Below, one piece after another: positions 44,610 through 56,739 of a DNA stretch of 64,000 bases. Each line of letters opens with the position of its first letter. The stretch's first letter is position 1. Below the pieces are notes generated by a model. It did not search any database, was not told the DNA's origin, and was given only the letters and a program-made list of their open reading frames with translations. The translations under genes were made by a program, and so were the position numbers. This DNA is from Setophaga petechia (taxonomy: Eukaryota; Chordata; Aves; Passeriformes; Parulidae), in NCBI GenBank assembly GCA_024362935.1, contig JANCRA010000115.1:1199656-1263655 (forward strand). Direction: 5' to 3'.

Positions 44610-47600
44610 TACAGCAGCCAGGAGCATTTCCAGCAGAATATAGATCCTCCTGTGGGTTATTTCAGTCTCAAAGCCAAAATGCTGCCTCAGGAGCTGCCTC
44701 CTTGTCCTGTCCTGGTTTTGCTCCAAGTATTGACATTTCCACCAAAGGGATCTGCTCACTCTGGCAGTGACAGCATTTCCTGATCCCATAGAAACTCTGT
44801 CCCAGAAATTAAAACAGAGCTCAGCTCACTTGGAAGGGTCCAACCCAAACCCCAACCCAGTCTGGCTCAGCAGATTGAGACGGAAATGCAGGATAACATT
44901 GCTAGTTCACAATTCCTTATCTCCTTCTGTTTTAGACCTAATAAAAACCACTTTCTTTTTAAAAAATAATTTATGCTGATCCCTTCAATGTAATTATTAA
45001 GAATTTGAAAAACATCATTCAGTTTCAATTCCACCAACTCATATTTCATGCGGTGGCTCTGCATTCCTGAAAAATCTCCCTGAACGCCAAAATGCAAATT
45101 CCTTTCAGCTCCAAACATCAGTACCACCAGATTGGATGTGCCAAACTGCATCCAGGAGCTGGGAGGAAACTTCAGAAGGGAAAAACAGGAGGGAGAGACG
45201 TGATTAAAGCAGGCTGTGGGAGAAGATAGAATTCCTGCTCAGGAGAAGTGCCTGGAGGCTGCAACAGCAGACCCCAACATCACCTGGGCAGCAAGAAAAG
45301 CTTCTTGGGACAGGAGGTGTTTGGGTGCCTCTAATGAGGTCAAGCCAGCCTTGGCTTCCTCTGGAATTTCCTCCTGCCAGGCCAGCACAGCTCCCCAGCT
45401 TTGCCTGGAGCTGCCCACACGTGCTGGAGGTTCTTGTGTGGGAGCTGGAGGAAGTGGGGAGGAAGCAGCATTCCCACAGTCCTGCCCTCACCCCTGCCTC
45501 TCTGGGAATGCTGCCTGCGAGGCAAACAGCTCTGCAAGAGGGCACAGAGAGGAGCAGCAGGGCAGAGAGGGCACAAACCCCACTGCCAGTCAGGGCTGCA
45601 CACACAGCCTGCTCCAGTGGGGCTGTTCAACATTTTCTCTCCGTTTCTGCAGGGAAATTGATAATTTCCTTTTTTTTTTCCCAGAAAATGGGGGGATGTT
45701 CAACATTTTCAGTGGGGATGATCAACATTTTCTCTCAGTTTCTGCAGGGAAATTGATAATTTGCTTTTCTTCCAGCAAATTCTCCAGATACCCTCAAATC
45801 CAAGCCACTCTCCCACCCCTGTTGTGCTGCTCGTTTTCCCCATTCCCATTCCTCCCTCACTGCTTGCAGGCAGGGTTTTTCCCAAGTCTTGAATTTGCAA
45901 TCCACACCTTTATCCTTGGGGTTTAACAACCTGCACAGCCCAAGGTTCTGCTTGGAGTCAGCAGGAGACAAATTAGTCTGATGGGAACGATGTCTGTGGG
46001 TGTGACAGGATTTATGGCACTGAGGCAGTGACCAGGCCATGGAGCACATCCCCACAAGGCCACAGAGATCCCTGCAGGCAGCAGAGCATTCCCAGGGGGC
46101 CAAACACCTCAGAAATGAGATGAATTTCCAGGAAGGAGGGAGGGAAGATGCAGAGAAGCAAATAATCAGGGACGGAATTCAAAAATTAGCAGGCAGCAGC
46201 GTGGTCTGTGCCATGCCCTGACCTGCTCCAGGTTGCAGGAGCTGCTGGAATCAATGCCCAAAAATGCCCAAATCTCATCTTTCCCCAGGAAACAGGCCCA
46301 GAACAAACTGTGGCACACATTTTAAGCAGCAGGGGAGTCCTGAACGAGGATTGTTCACTGCCCTGAGCCCCAGTGCAGGGCCTGGCAGCCCTGGCAAGCC
46401 CCGGGGAAGGGATGAGGCCATTCCCAGACATGCACAGACTGGGAGGCCAGGATTTGTGTTTATTGACTTATAAAGCAAGAACTGAAAGTAGGTCAGAAGG
46501 CAGGACACCCCAAAGGTGGAGAGAACCTTCCTTCCTCCTCCTTCCCTCTGCCTGATGGCTCTGCTGAGATGGTTCTGCACGAGCAGAGCTGGATTTTAAT
46601 GAAAAACCAGAAATTGTTTGAGCCCCAGGCTGCAGCGTTCTCTCCCAGGCAGTTCAGCTCTCAGGAAAAAAAGGAAGATTTTCACACCCCACTTCCCGGG
46701 GGCCCCAGGCAGAGGCATGGAACCAACCCTGCATGAAAACTGCACCAAAAACCAACCCCATGTGCAGCAAAGCAGAGATTATAGCACCAGATCCAGCCAG
46801 CACTCACAGCTTTAAGCTATTCTTCCTCAGTGTCCTACATAACAAACCCAAACAAATTAAGGAATGAGTAATGAGTAGGTAGGAGGTGGCAAGGCTTGTT
46901 TTGGTTCAGGAAAGGATTCCCATCCCTTGCTTGGAATCTAAATTAGATTCAATTTAGATTAGAGTGAGGCAAGGCCAAATTCCCCTGATGAATGACTTGC
47001 TGCAGTAAATCGCTCAGATTTTGCAGCCATTCTTCAACAAATATGTTTTTGTCTTTCCTTCCTCTCCTTTTGTTTCTGATCCTGCCAGCCCCATGCCATG
47101 GCCCTGCTCCCCTGGGTTGGGATATCCCTTTTTATCTCCCTCAGAAAGGGAAGAACTCATTTGTTGTCTGCTAGGGAGAGAAGGTGTTCTTGGCCTGATA
47201 AGTGGATTATCTCCCCAACAAGCTCTGTAATGCAACAAACCCCACACACTCACAAAACCAAAGGAATCCATCACAACCAGGGATGTGACACCCACAAGTG
47301 AAAGCTCCCTCTCCTGCACAGCACACCCAGTGCCACAGCCAGCCTTTTGCCAGAGCAAAAATCCAGGGAAAATGCACAAAATTAAATCCATATTCAGGCT
47401 TGCTGTGGCTGCAAATGTATCTCTGAACCCACAGCAGTATTGGTAGAGTCACAGCACCTGCATGTGATTTCTCTTCCAGCTGAAAAGTCATAACAATGTA
47501 ATTAAAATTGAAAAATTTTAGCTCTTTAAAATTGAAAAAGAGAAATCATGTCAGGAGTGAAGCATGAGAATACTACAAAAAAGGTGGGAATTGAGGAAAT

Positions 47601-48900
47601 GCAGTCATTGACCCCCAGGAACTGGGCCCTGCTCAGCCTTTACCCATTTGCTGCAGCCCAAGCTTGGGGTTTTTACCCTGCAGACAGGCACAGATTATCA
47701 CTGGAGATGTCAGTGATATCAGCTGCCAGATCCAGCTCCTCTCAGGAGGAACCAACGAGGTGAAGCAACTTAAAATAGAAACTGGACTGAAACTCTCCAG
47801 GCTCTGAGTCACCCCCAGAGGAAGGCAGGCAGGTGTAAATCACCTGCTGATCCTCAGCCCTGGACCTGACAGACCTTCAGGAGCCACCTGGTGCTGCAGG
47901 AAAGGGACTCAGCAATCAAAAATCGGAAATAAAAAAATAAAAAAAAATAAAAAAGGTGTCCAGGAACTGATGTTCAGCTCCTTCTCCCTGGCTGGGGGGT
48001 TTGGGTGGACCCAAGGGCTGCTGCTGGCAGGTTCTGGAGAGCTGGGGAGCTCCTGGCTCCTAATTTGGATCCACAATCAAGGGCCTGAGGTACTGAGGTG
48101 GTTTGGCATAAGGCAGGGACCTCTCCAGGGATAATCTCTCTCTCTGATGGAACAAAATGAAACTGCTGCATTTCACTGGCCCAATTTCCTTTGGAACCAC
48201 CCTGATTTCTGCTTCTTCCTCAGAGAAGCCATTTTCACACAGGGCAGCTGCAGAAACACAGAGCTTTCATTTTTAGTGCTTACCTTGTGCTTAAACACAC
48301 TCCCTTAGGCAGAGCCAGCCCATTCATCATCCTGATGAGGAGAAATATCCAGAATTACTTCTCAGAGTACAAGACAATTCCCACAGGACTGGTAATTTAT
48401 TAAGCCCGATTTTCTTTATGATGCAATTTTCCTTTTCTGAACTTTGCAAAACTCTTTTACCACCATGTTCCAGCCTTTGTTTCCTGCTAGCACTGCATAT
48501 AATTCCTCCTTTCTGCTGGTTGGTTTCACACGGTGGTAAAATTATGCTCATTTTGTAATATCACTTCAGTAGCTGAATAAAATCCTTCAGGGTGATGCTG
48601 CAAGACAGCAATATCTGAATGCAATGCTGATTTTGTGCAATAACCTAACAAAACCAGACATTGTTCCAAGGAGCTGTTCTCTTGAATAGATGCCCAGAAA
48701 CTTCTGAAATTATTAATCTTAAAATACATTATGTTAAAGAGTAATCTGCTTCCAAATGATGCAGCAGCCTAAACTCCTACATGTTGGGAAGCCAGTGCCA
48801 AGCAGGGTAAATTTTCAGGGTTCTGCAACAGCTAAATTGAAAGTATTATTCTGTGCACATGAAATATCAAAGTATCTGACTTCCTTTCCAAGGAGGAGAA
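44610..48900. other. Intergenic, no gene recognised
   Basis: Contains only a small threefold repeat of ttcaacattttctct and ctgcagggaaattgataatt at about 45628-45775, and an A-rich run at about 47925-47955. Confidence 0.6.
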
Positions 48901-48919
48901 CACTACCTCATGTATTTTA

Positions 48920-49505
48920 ATTTGCTGTGATTACAGTTTTCATAGGAAAGAGGAATAATAATAATAATAATAGTATACACATATTGGATCTTTTTTAGTC
49001 ATCCCACCACACTCTCTGTGCAATTTCAAACAATCCCAAGGAGCTAAGGATGGAGTTTATTATTGCTGAGGAGTGCATGGTTCATGTCCAATAAATCCCT
49101 GGGTCAGTGACTGAGCTGTGCACATCCCCAAAATTAAATGGATGTCAGCACCAAGGGTGAAAACCCAAACACTGCCACCCTCATGGCACAAGACTCACAG
49201 GAATTAAGGAAATTTGAATTTGCTGTGATTACAGTTTTCATAGGAAAGAGGAATAATAATAATTGTATATACATTTTGGATCTTTTTTAGTCATCCTACT
49301 ACACTCTCTGTGCTGCTCTGCAATGTCAAACAATCCCAAGGAGAGGAAGATGGAGTTTATTATTGCTGAGGAGTGCATGGTTCATGTCTAATAAATCCCT
49401 GGGTCAGTGACTGAGCTGTGCACGTCCCCAAAATTAAATGGATGTCAGCACCAAGGGTGAAAACCCAAACACTGCCACCCTCATGGCACATGATCCCACA
49501 TGAAT
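48920..49505. repeat. ~295-bp tandem duplication
   Basis: Copies at about 48920-49205 and 49216-49505 share tttgctgtgattacagtttt, ggagtttattattgctgagg and ccaagggtgaaaacccaaac. Confidence 0.94.
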
Positions 49506-49809
49506 TAACCACTGTTTCCAAGGCTCTCAGGGCACTCTGTGGATCAGGATCCCAGAGTGCTGCACATTCCTCCCCTCAGAGTTTTCTGAGCTCAGCTGCC
49601 TTTGAAGGGATGAGCCCATCCAGACAGACCCTGCTGTGGCACGTCTGATCCAAGCCCGTATTTTCCACTCACCCCAAATGCCAGCCTGCCTCATTAGCAG
49701 AGAGGGCAGGCTGCAGAGGCAGCCTGGGAGCCTGCCCGTTTATCATTTGCATTTCAGCACTGCTTTCATATCTGCAGAGTGCTGTGCAAACAGCAATTAA
49801 TGCCGGGAG

Positions 49810-50060
49810 GCAGCGGGGCTGATTAACCCCTGCACGGCTGCTGGGACCCTGCTGCTGCTCCCAGACCCCCAAAGAGCTCCAGCTCCATCCCTGCCCTGGG
49901 ACTGATTAACCCTGGAATGGCTGCTGGGACCCTGCTGCTGCTTCCAGACCCCTAAACAGCTCCAGCTCCATCCCTGTCCTGTGGCTGATTAACCCTGGAA
50001 TGGCTGCAGGGACCTTGGGATTCAGATTCCCAAATAGCTGCAGCTCCATCCCTGCCCTGT
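49810..50060. repeat. ~80-bp tandem repeat, three copies
   Basis: Units carry ctgattaaccctggaatggc, gctgggaccctgctgctgct and agctccagctccatccctg. Confidence 0.9.
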
Positions 50061-50259
50061 GCCCCCCCAGCACCTCACACTGCCCTGAGAAGGGTCTGCA
50101 GGCACAGCCTCTCAATAATCATCCAAATTGGCACCCAAAATTCATCCAGGTTGGACCCTGGTGCTGTGTGGAGCTCTGCAGGACAGGCTGCAAAGCAGCA
50201 AGGAAGCACAAAGCTCATTTGACAGGATAACTCAGTTACCTCCTGCTTTTTTCCATATT

Positions 50260-50490
50260 TTCCCAGGGTTATCAAGAACATAAACATCTTTTGCACCTCA
50301 CAGTCCTTGGCTTTACTAAGCTCAGAGCATCTCCTGTAATTTGCTTCTCTTTTGACACCTCTCTTCACCCTCCAAACCATAAATAAATATCAAGTACATA
50401 AATATCTTTTGCACATCATAGTCCTTGGCCTTATTAAGCTCAGAGCATCTCCTGTAATTTGCTTCTCTTTTGACTCCTCTCTTCCAGCTC
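50260..50490. repeat. ~120-bp tandem duplication
   Basis: Two copies with catcttttgcacctca-like, cagagcatctcctgtaattt and gcttctcttttgac blocks. Confidence 0.94.
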
Positions 50491-50599
50491 CAAATCCATG
50501 GAGCATTTATCCCAGGGGAGGAACAGCCTCCTGCACACTGGGAACAACTCAGGTCAGACCCAGCACCAAAAGGACTCTGTTTGTTTTCCCTCTTGTCAA

Positions 50600-50775
50600 G
50601 AGAGCAGATTTAGATTTTGGATATTCAGAAGAAATTCCTCCCTGTGAGGGTGGTGTGGCTGTCCCACCCCTGGAAGTGTCCAAGGCAGGCTGGAGCAGCC
50701 TGGGATAGTGGAAAGGGGTGGGATGAGATTATTTTTAAGGTCCCTTTCATCCCAAACCAGCCTGGGATTCTATTT
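50600..50775 (+). mobile_element. CR1 LINE fragment
   Basis: Contains gaagaaattcctccctgtga, gaggctggagcagcctggga-like and ggtccctttcatcccaaacc, the CR1 near-terminal signature in plus orientation. Confidence 0.8.
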
Positions 50776-52540
50776 TGGCTCCCAGCTCCCAGCAGAGTCA
50801 CTTACTCATCACAAAACTTTGGATTTGGTGACACACAGGGAGCCTTTCATTCATCCTTAGCTCTTCCACAAATCATCTCACCCCAGATAAACTGAAAATA
50901 TTTGACTCTTGGAGCAAAACTTGATGGGATTTGCCAAATCCTCTTCCCGTAAAAGCCAGCATTAACTGCAAGTATTCCTGCAGAAAAGCAGAGTGACCAG
51001 CACAAGCAAATTCCCAGATAAATGTGTTCCCAGGAAGGCCAAGGAGCCCTCATGCTCCTGTTTGAGGCTGACTCAGACACGTCTGAACACAAAACCCAAA
51101 TCAAAACTCGTTTTACTATTTAAATGGTGTCATCTGGGCTCATCCCTATGCATTTGCTCCTCAGGACAGGATTTGTCTGCCTGCCCTGGGAGCAGCTCTC
51201 TCCTCTGCAGTTTCTCCCCTTCCCCAGGCAGAGTTCAGGATGCTCCAGGGGTCTTTGTCACATCCTCTCTGTGAGGAGCTGCTGGCTGCAGGGGCTGCTT
51301 TCCTCCTCCTGGCTACAAAGACAACCTGAGTGATGATTGCAGAGTTAAATTAGATCAGCTGCACCCCATCCCAGGCAGTTCTGCACTGTGTCCTGCAGCT
51401 CTTTAGCAAATTAAGTGTCATTATAGAGCACAACACAGCACAAAGTACCACGACTCCATCACAAGGGTGCAAGAGACATTGATTACAGCAACATGTTGCT
51501 TTTATACCTTTTCAAGATATTTACATTCACTCAATGTACTCAGTGTGTATGTTGAGTGAATGCAAATATTGCCCATTGGTCATAAGAGAGAAACAAAGCT
51601 CTCAGTGGGTGACCAAGGAGCCAAATCATTCTGTGAGGCAGCTGGAGTCTGTGTCTCTTAACTTTCCCTCCTTCATCACATCTCCATGGTGACAACCTTG
51701 ATGCCTTCCTCAGGAGAGGCACAGGGCTTCCCTTTATCTTCACAAGAGCAGCACAGAATGTCGTTCCTACAGTTAAGCTGGAAAGGACACAGAAATCAGG
51801 CAAGGAGGGGTCAGGGCTCATCCTTGCACTGGGACCCTTGGCTGAGGGTCACACAGGGGGAGGACACAATTCCCACCCTGATTTCACTGCCTCTGCAGGA
51901 GCCCTTTCTCTGTCTGCAGAGTGGAGATGATGCTCACAACCTCCTCTGCCAATTCCCCTTTGATTTACTGATGAAAAGAACCCCAATCCTAACACAGATG
52001 TTACCTCTCACTCACTATGGCCGTATTAAAATGTTTTTTTTTAACCCTTATGATAAAAACTTGTGACCTTCCCCAGCTGAGCACAGTAAAAACAGATCCC
52101 ACAGATGTGACATATAAAACAAAGAGCTGCAGGGAGAAAATCTAAACCCAGCTAACCTTTTCTCTTTAACATTTCAGGGCTGCCCAACACAAAATGCTTC
52201 ACTAAAACAAGGCTAGGAAGCACTGAGGCACATACTGCAACTAAAAATTTTGCACTCTTTGTGGGTAGAAGAGCTTTACAAAATTATCCACAATATCCTG
52301 AGCCACTTCTAAAGCCAGGCAGGCTGAAAATCAGGGAATTCATTGCTAGCCAAGCCCCCAGCCTGCAGCTTCATGCATTTCTTACTGAAGTGACTTTATT
52401 CCAGAGTGCATGGGGCAGGTGGTTGGACTGGTTCTCAGCAGCACTCAAACAATGCTGGAAATCACAGTCCAGGCCATTTTCCCAGGAGGAAAGGAGGGGA
52501 AAGGTGAGCTTGGATTTTCCTGCAGCAGCAGGGGCATCAA

Positions 52541-52790
52541 GATTGCAAATGGAAGGGAAAACTGCCCATGGATGGGGCCAGGATTGAAAATAGGAAGGGA
52601 AAACTGCCCAGGGATGGGGCCAAGATTGAAAATGGAAGGGAAAACTGCCCATGGTTGGGGCCAGGATTGAGAATGGGAGGGAAAACTGCCCAGGGATGGG
52701 GCCAAGATTGAAAATGGAAGGGAAAACTGCCCAGGGATGGGGCCAAGATTGAAAATGGAAGGGAAAACTGCCCATGGATGGGGCCAGGTC
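52541..52790. repeat. 41-bp minisatellite, six copies
   Basis: Near-identical units of gattgaaaatggaagggaaa followed by actgcccatggatggggccag-type sequence. Abuts the LTR that starts near 52846. Confidence 0.96.
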
Positions 52791-52845
52791 AGGTTGGCAC
52801 AGCTGGGCACAGCTGGAGGCTCTTCCTCTCTTCCCAGCTCTCGGA

Positions 52846-53632
52846 TGTGGTTGCAGTTTATTGCAGCCCCAAGACACATGAACAGTCTCTGTTTCAGCCT
52901 GCACATTCAAAGAATGAGCCAGAGCTCTTCAGTTTTCAGTCTCAGCATTGTTTATTGTATCTCATCTATAAAAATTTTTCTCCTGTCCACCTGGGGTCAG
53001 CTCAGCAGGACAGACAGAGGCACTCTGACCACCCTCAGGGTGGTGTTGTCTTTTTATACTACGAACTACATATAACATGTTTACAATTACTTCCCAATAC
53101 CCATCACCTGTGTTAGACACTGAGCTTCTACTCTAAACCAATCCCAAAGTGCCACCATCACAGCAGAAGATGAGGCAGAGGAGAAGAAGGAGAAGGAGAA
53201 GAAGAAGGAGAAGAAGAAGAAGAAGGAGAAGGAGAAGAAGAAGGAGAAGGAGAAGAAGAAGAAGAAGAAGAAGAAGGAGGAGGAGGAGGAGAAGGAGAAG
53301 AAGAAGAAGAAGAAGAAGAAGAAGAAGGAGAAGTAGAAGAAGAAGAAGAAGAAGAAGAAGAAGAAGAAGAAGAAGAAGAAGAAGAAGAAGAAAGGCTGGA
53401 CACATCCAGGTTCCTCCATCTTGTCCCCAAAACACCCATTCTAAAAACCCCAAAATCTACTTTTTCACCATGTGATAATTTTATTATTACACTGCTTAAA
53501 CTTCTGTGGCTTTCAGGTCTTTATACAAAGCTGGTAATGCTCTCCAGGGGTCACAATCAAACCCACAGGTGCTCTGGGCTGTGTGCCAGGCTCTCTGAGC
53601 CCCCTGGCAGGGGGATGTGCTGAGTGCTGACA
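52846..53632 (-). mobile_element. Solo LTR (copy 1) with expanded AAG tract
   Basis: Aligns along its length with the LTR at 58751-59374. Shared blocks include catctataaaaatttttctc, cccatcacctgtgttagaca, gagcttctactctaaaccaa and cacaatcaaacccacaggtg. Terminal inverted repeats are eroded. Orientation inferred from AATAAA on the minus strand. Confidence 0.75.
53165..53392. repeat. (aag)n expansion, ~225 bp
   Basis: Purine-only tract of aag with interspersed agg. The matching tract in the sister LTR is only about 15 bp (near 59093-59109). Confidence 0.98.
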
Positions 53633-54187
53633 CCCAGCCGTGGCAAACACGTGGGTTGGGGCACCTCTGCCACCTCCCAGGGCACTGGCAGGGAGCTGCC
53701 ACTCCAAGGGAATGCTCCAAAACCTCCAGGGAGCTGTTCCATGGGGAAAATACGAAAATATTTGGTTTTCCAGAGGCAGAGGGGGATTTTCCCTGTGAAT
53801 TTCTCCCTCTCATGTCACCAGCCCTTTCTCCACATCCTGGTTTTATCTTTAGCTGCTGATGTCCCACCCCAGAGTGTGGCACCTGTGGCACCTCTGGATG
53901 CCCTGGCAGCCCCTCCACGGCTCTGACAAACATCAAACAAGTTTTTCTTGACCCCAAATATTTTCTGCAGCAGGCCAAGTGCAAGTGCAGGCAGATTTCA
54001 CAGTGGGCTGTGCAACAAACCCGTGTGACCCTCAAATTCCACAGGGAAAATGCTGTTTGCAGCTCACACCACAGCCCAGTTGTGCAACACCCTGAACTAT
54101 TTCAGGGCCATTTTCTCTGACCCCGGGAGCCTTCTCTGAATTTTGCTCAAGGGTACAAACGTGACCATTGCAGTGACAATGCAATTT

Positions 54188-55245
54188 CTAGAGGATAGAA
54201 TTTCTAGAGGGTGGAATTTCAGGAGGAAATACAAATGAAAAATAAAATGCAGATTGTCTGAACTACCTTCTCAGAAGGTATGAGAGAATATTTTCTTTCC
54301 TTTCCTTGGAAGTATCCAACATCCACCCTCGAATGATAATGCATGGGAATGAGGAAAATAAAATAAAAAAATGGGAAAATAGGAAATAATATAGAAAATA
54401 GGAAATAGAGAAAGTAGAAAATAGAAATAGAGAAAATAGAAAATAGGAAATAGAGAAAATAGAACATAGAAAATTCCATCCTCTAATTTCTAGAGGATAG
54501 AATTTCTAGAGGGTGGAATTTCAGGAGGAAATACAAATGAAAATAAAATGCAGATTGTCTGAACTACCTTCTCAGAAGGTATGAGAGAATATTTTCTTCC
54601 TTTCCTTGGAAGTATCCAACATCCACTCGATGATAATGCATGGGAAAGAGGAAAATAAAATAAAAAATGGGAAAATAGGAAATAATATAGAAAATAGGAA
54701 ATAGAGAAAGTAGAAAATAGAAATAGAGAAAATAGAAAATAGGAAATAGAGAAAATAGAACATAGAAAATTCCATCCTCTAATTTCTAGAGGATAGAATT
54801 TCTAGAGGGTGGAATTTCAGGAGGAAAATACAAATGAAAAAATAAAATGCAGATTGTCTGAACTACCTTCTCAGAAGGTATGAGAGAATATTTTCTTTCC
54901 TTTCCTTGGAAGTATCCAACATCCACTCGATGATAATGCATGGGAATGAGGAAAATAAAATAAAAAATGGGAAAATAGGAAATAATATAGAAAAATAGGA
55001 AATAGAGAAAGTAGAAAATAGAAATAGAGAAAATAGAAAATAGGAAATAGAGAAAATAGAACATAGAAAATTCCATCCTCTAATTTCTAGAGGATAGAAT
55101 TTCTAGAGGGTGGAATTTCAGGAGGAAATACAAATGAAAAATAAAATGCAGATTGTCTGAACTACCTTCTCAGAAGGTATGAGAGAATATTTTTCCTTCC
55201 TTTCCTTGAAGTATCCAGCAGAATTCCATTGTGATGATAATGCAT
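54188..55245. repeat. ~299-bp tandem repeat, four copies
   Basis: Each starts tctagaggatagaatttcta and contains cagattgtctgaactacctt and gaagtatccaacatccactc. Copies begin near 54188, 54488, 54785 and 55087. Copies differ by only a few bases and short indels. Confidence 0.96.
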
Positions 55246-55249
55246 GGGA

Positions 55250-55855
55250 ATGAGGAAAATAAAATAAAAAATGGAAAATAAGGAATTAGAAAATCCAAAA
55301 TAGAGGAAAATAGAAAGTAGGAAATAGGAAATAGAAAATAGGAAATAGAAATAGAGAAAATTCAAAATAGAAATAAAGAATAGAAACAGAGAAAATATAA
55401 AATATAAAATACAATAAAATAAAGATGAAATATGAAATAGAAATATAGAAATATAAAATATTTGATATATAGCATATAATATAAAAATAAAAATAAAATA
55501 AACATAAAATAAAAAATGTAAAATATAAAATAGGAAATATATAATATAAAATATAAAAGAAATAAAATAAGTATGAAATATGAAATATGAAATAGAAATA
55601 TAGAAATATAAAATATATGATATATAGTATATAATATAAAAATAAAAATGAAATAAACATAAAATAGAAAATAGAAAATAGAAAATAGGAAATATAAAAT
55701 ATAAAATATAAAAGATAAAATAGAAAATATAAAATAGAAAATAGGGAAATAGAAAATAGGAAATAGAAAATAGGAAATAGAAAATAGAAAAATACAAAAT
55801 AGAAAAATAGAAAATAGGAAATAAAAAATAGAAAAATAGGAAATAAAAGGGGCAA
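55250..55855. repeat. Degenerate (aaatag/aaatat) array
   Basis: Purine-rich decay of the aaaatagaaaataggaaata tails of the preceding 299-bp units. Confidence 0.95.
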
Positions 55856-56059
55856 ACAGCCTTTTCTTGAAATGCTTCCATGATGCCTTCTATGCTCCCT
55901 GCTCTGGGAGCATCTCCCCAGGATCCACACACCTTCCTGGGACTGCAAACCCACAAAACCAGCCTGAAACCATTCATTCCTCACTGTCAGTGCCTCACTT
56001 CCTTCTCTACTCCTGGCATTTCCCCTTTGCTCCCTCCTGCGGTGCTGGCAGTGCCAGGG

Positions 56060-56480
56060 CTGTGCCAGCCTGGTGCTCCTGGGCCAGCCCCAGCCCCTGG
56101 CAGGCCGGGATTGAAGCCCTGCCCGGCTGTGCCAGCCTGGCACTCCTGGGCCAGCCCAGCCCCTGCAGGCCATGGCTGGAGCCCCTGCCCGGCTGTGCCA
56201 GCCTGGCACTCCTGGGCCAGCCCAGCCCCTGCAGGCCATGGCTGGAGCCCTGCCCGGCTGTGCCAGCCTGGCGCTCCTGGGCCAGCCCAGCCCCTGCAGG
56301 CCGGGATTGAAGCCCTGCCCGGCTGTGCCAGCCTGGCACTCCTGGGCCAGCCCCAGCCCCTGCAGGCCGGGACTGAAGCCCTGCCTGGCTGTGCCAGCCT
56401 GGCTGTGCCAGCCTGGCACTCCCGGGCCAGCCCAGCTCCTGCAGGCCATGGCTGGAGCCCTGCCCGGCTGTGCCAGCTGC
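56060..56480. repeat. ~65-bp GC-rich minisatellite, ~6.5 copies
   Basis: Units contain cctgcaggccatggctggag, ccctgcccggctgtgccagc and ctggcactcctgggccagcc. GC-rich in an AT-rich neighbourhood. It generates long frames on both strands. Confidence 0.96.
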
Positions 56481-56739
56481 TGTTGCAAGCTGTGAGCCAG
56501 GATCCTGGCCATTCCCAGCTGAAACCCCAGCACCTGTGGCCTGACAGAGGGACAAGGTCAGCGGTGGTGACACAGGACGTGGAGGGGACGGGGCTGGGGG
56601 TGACCCACATCCAGCTGAGTCAGTTTAATCCCTTTCCAGGTCATGCAGCTGGGTAAACATCTGGTTGTGGCACCTCAGCCACCTTCCAGGGGAATTATCC
56701 TGCCAGGCTCGTCCTGCTGAAGCAGCTGGGAATTGTTTG

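Noticed and set aside
53087..53475. Poly-Leu, poly-Ser, poly-Arg frames
   Set aside because: Translations of the AAG triplet tract in an LTR.
55162..56656. Frames of 258-415 codons on both strands
   Set aside because: Composed of the AT-rich purine array and the 65-bp GC-rich minisatellite. No conserved protein pattern.
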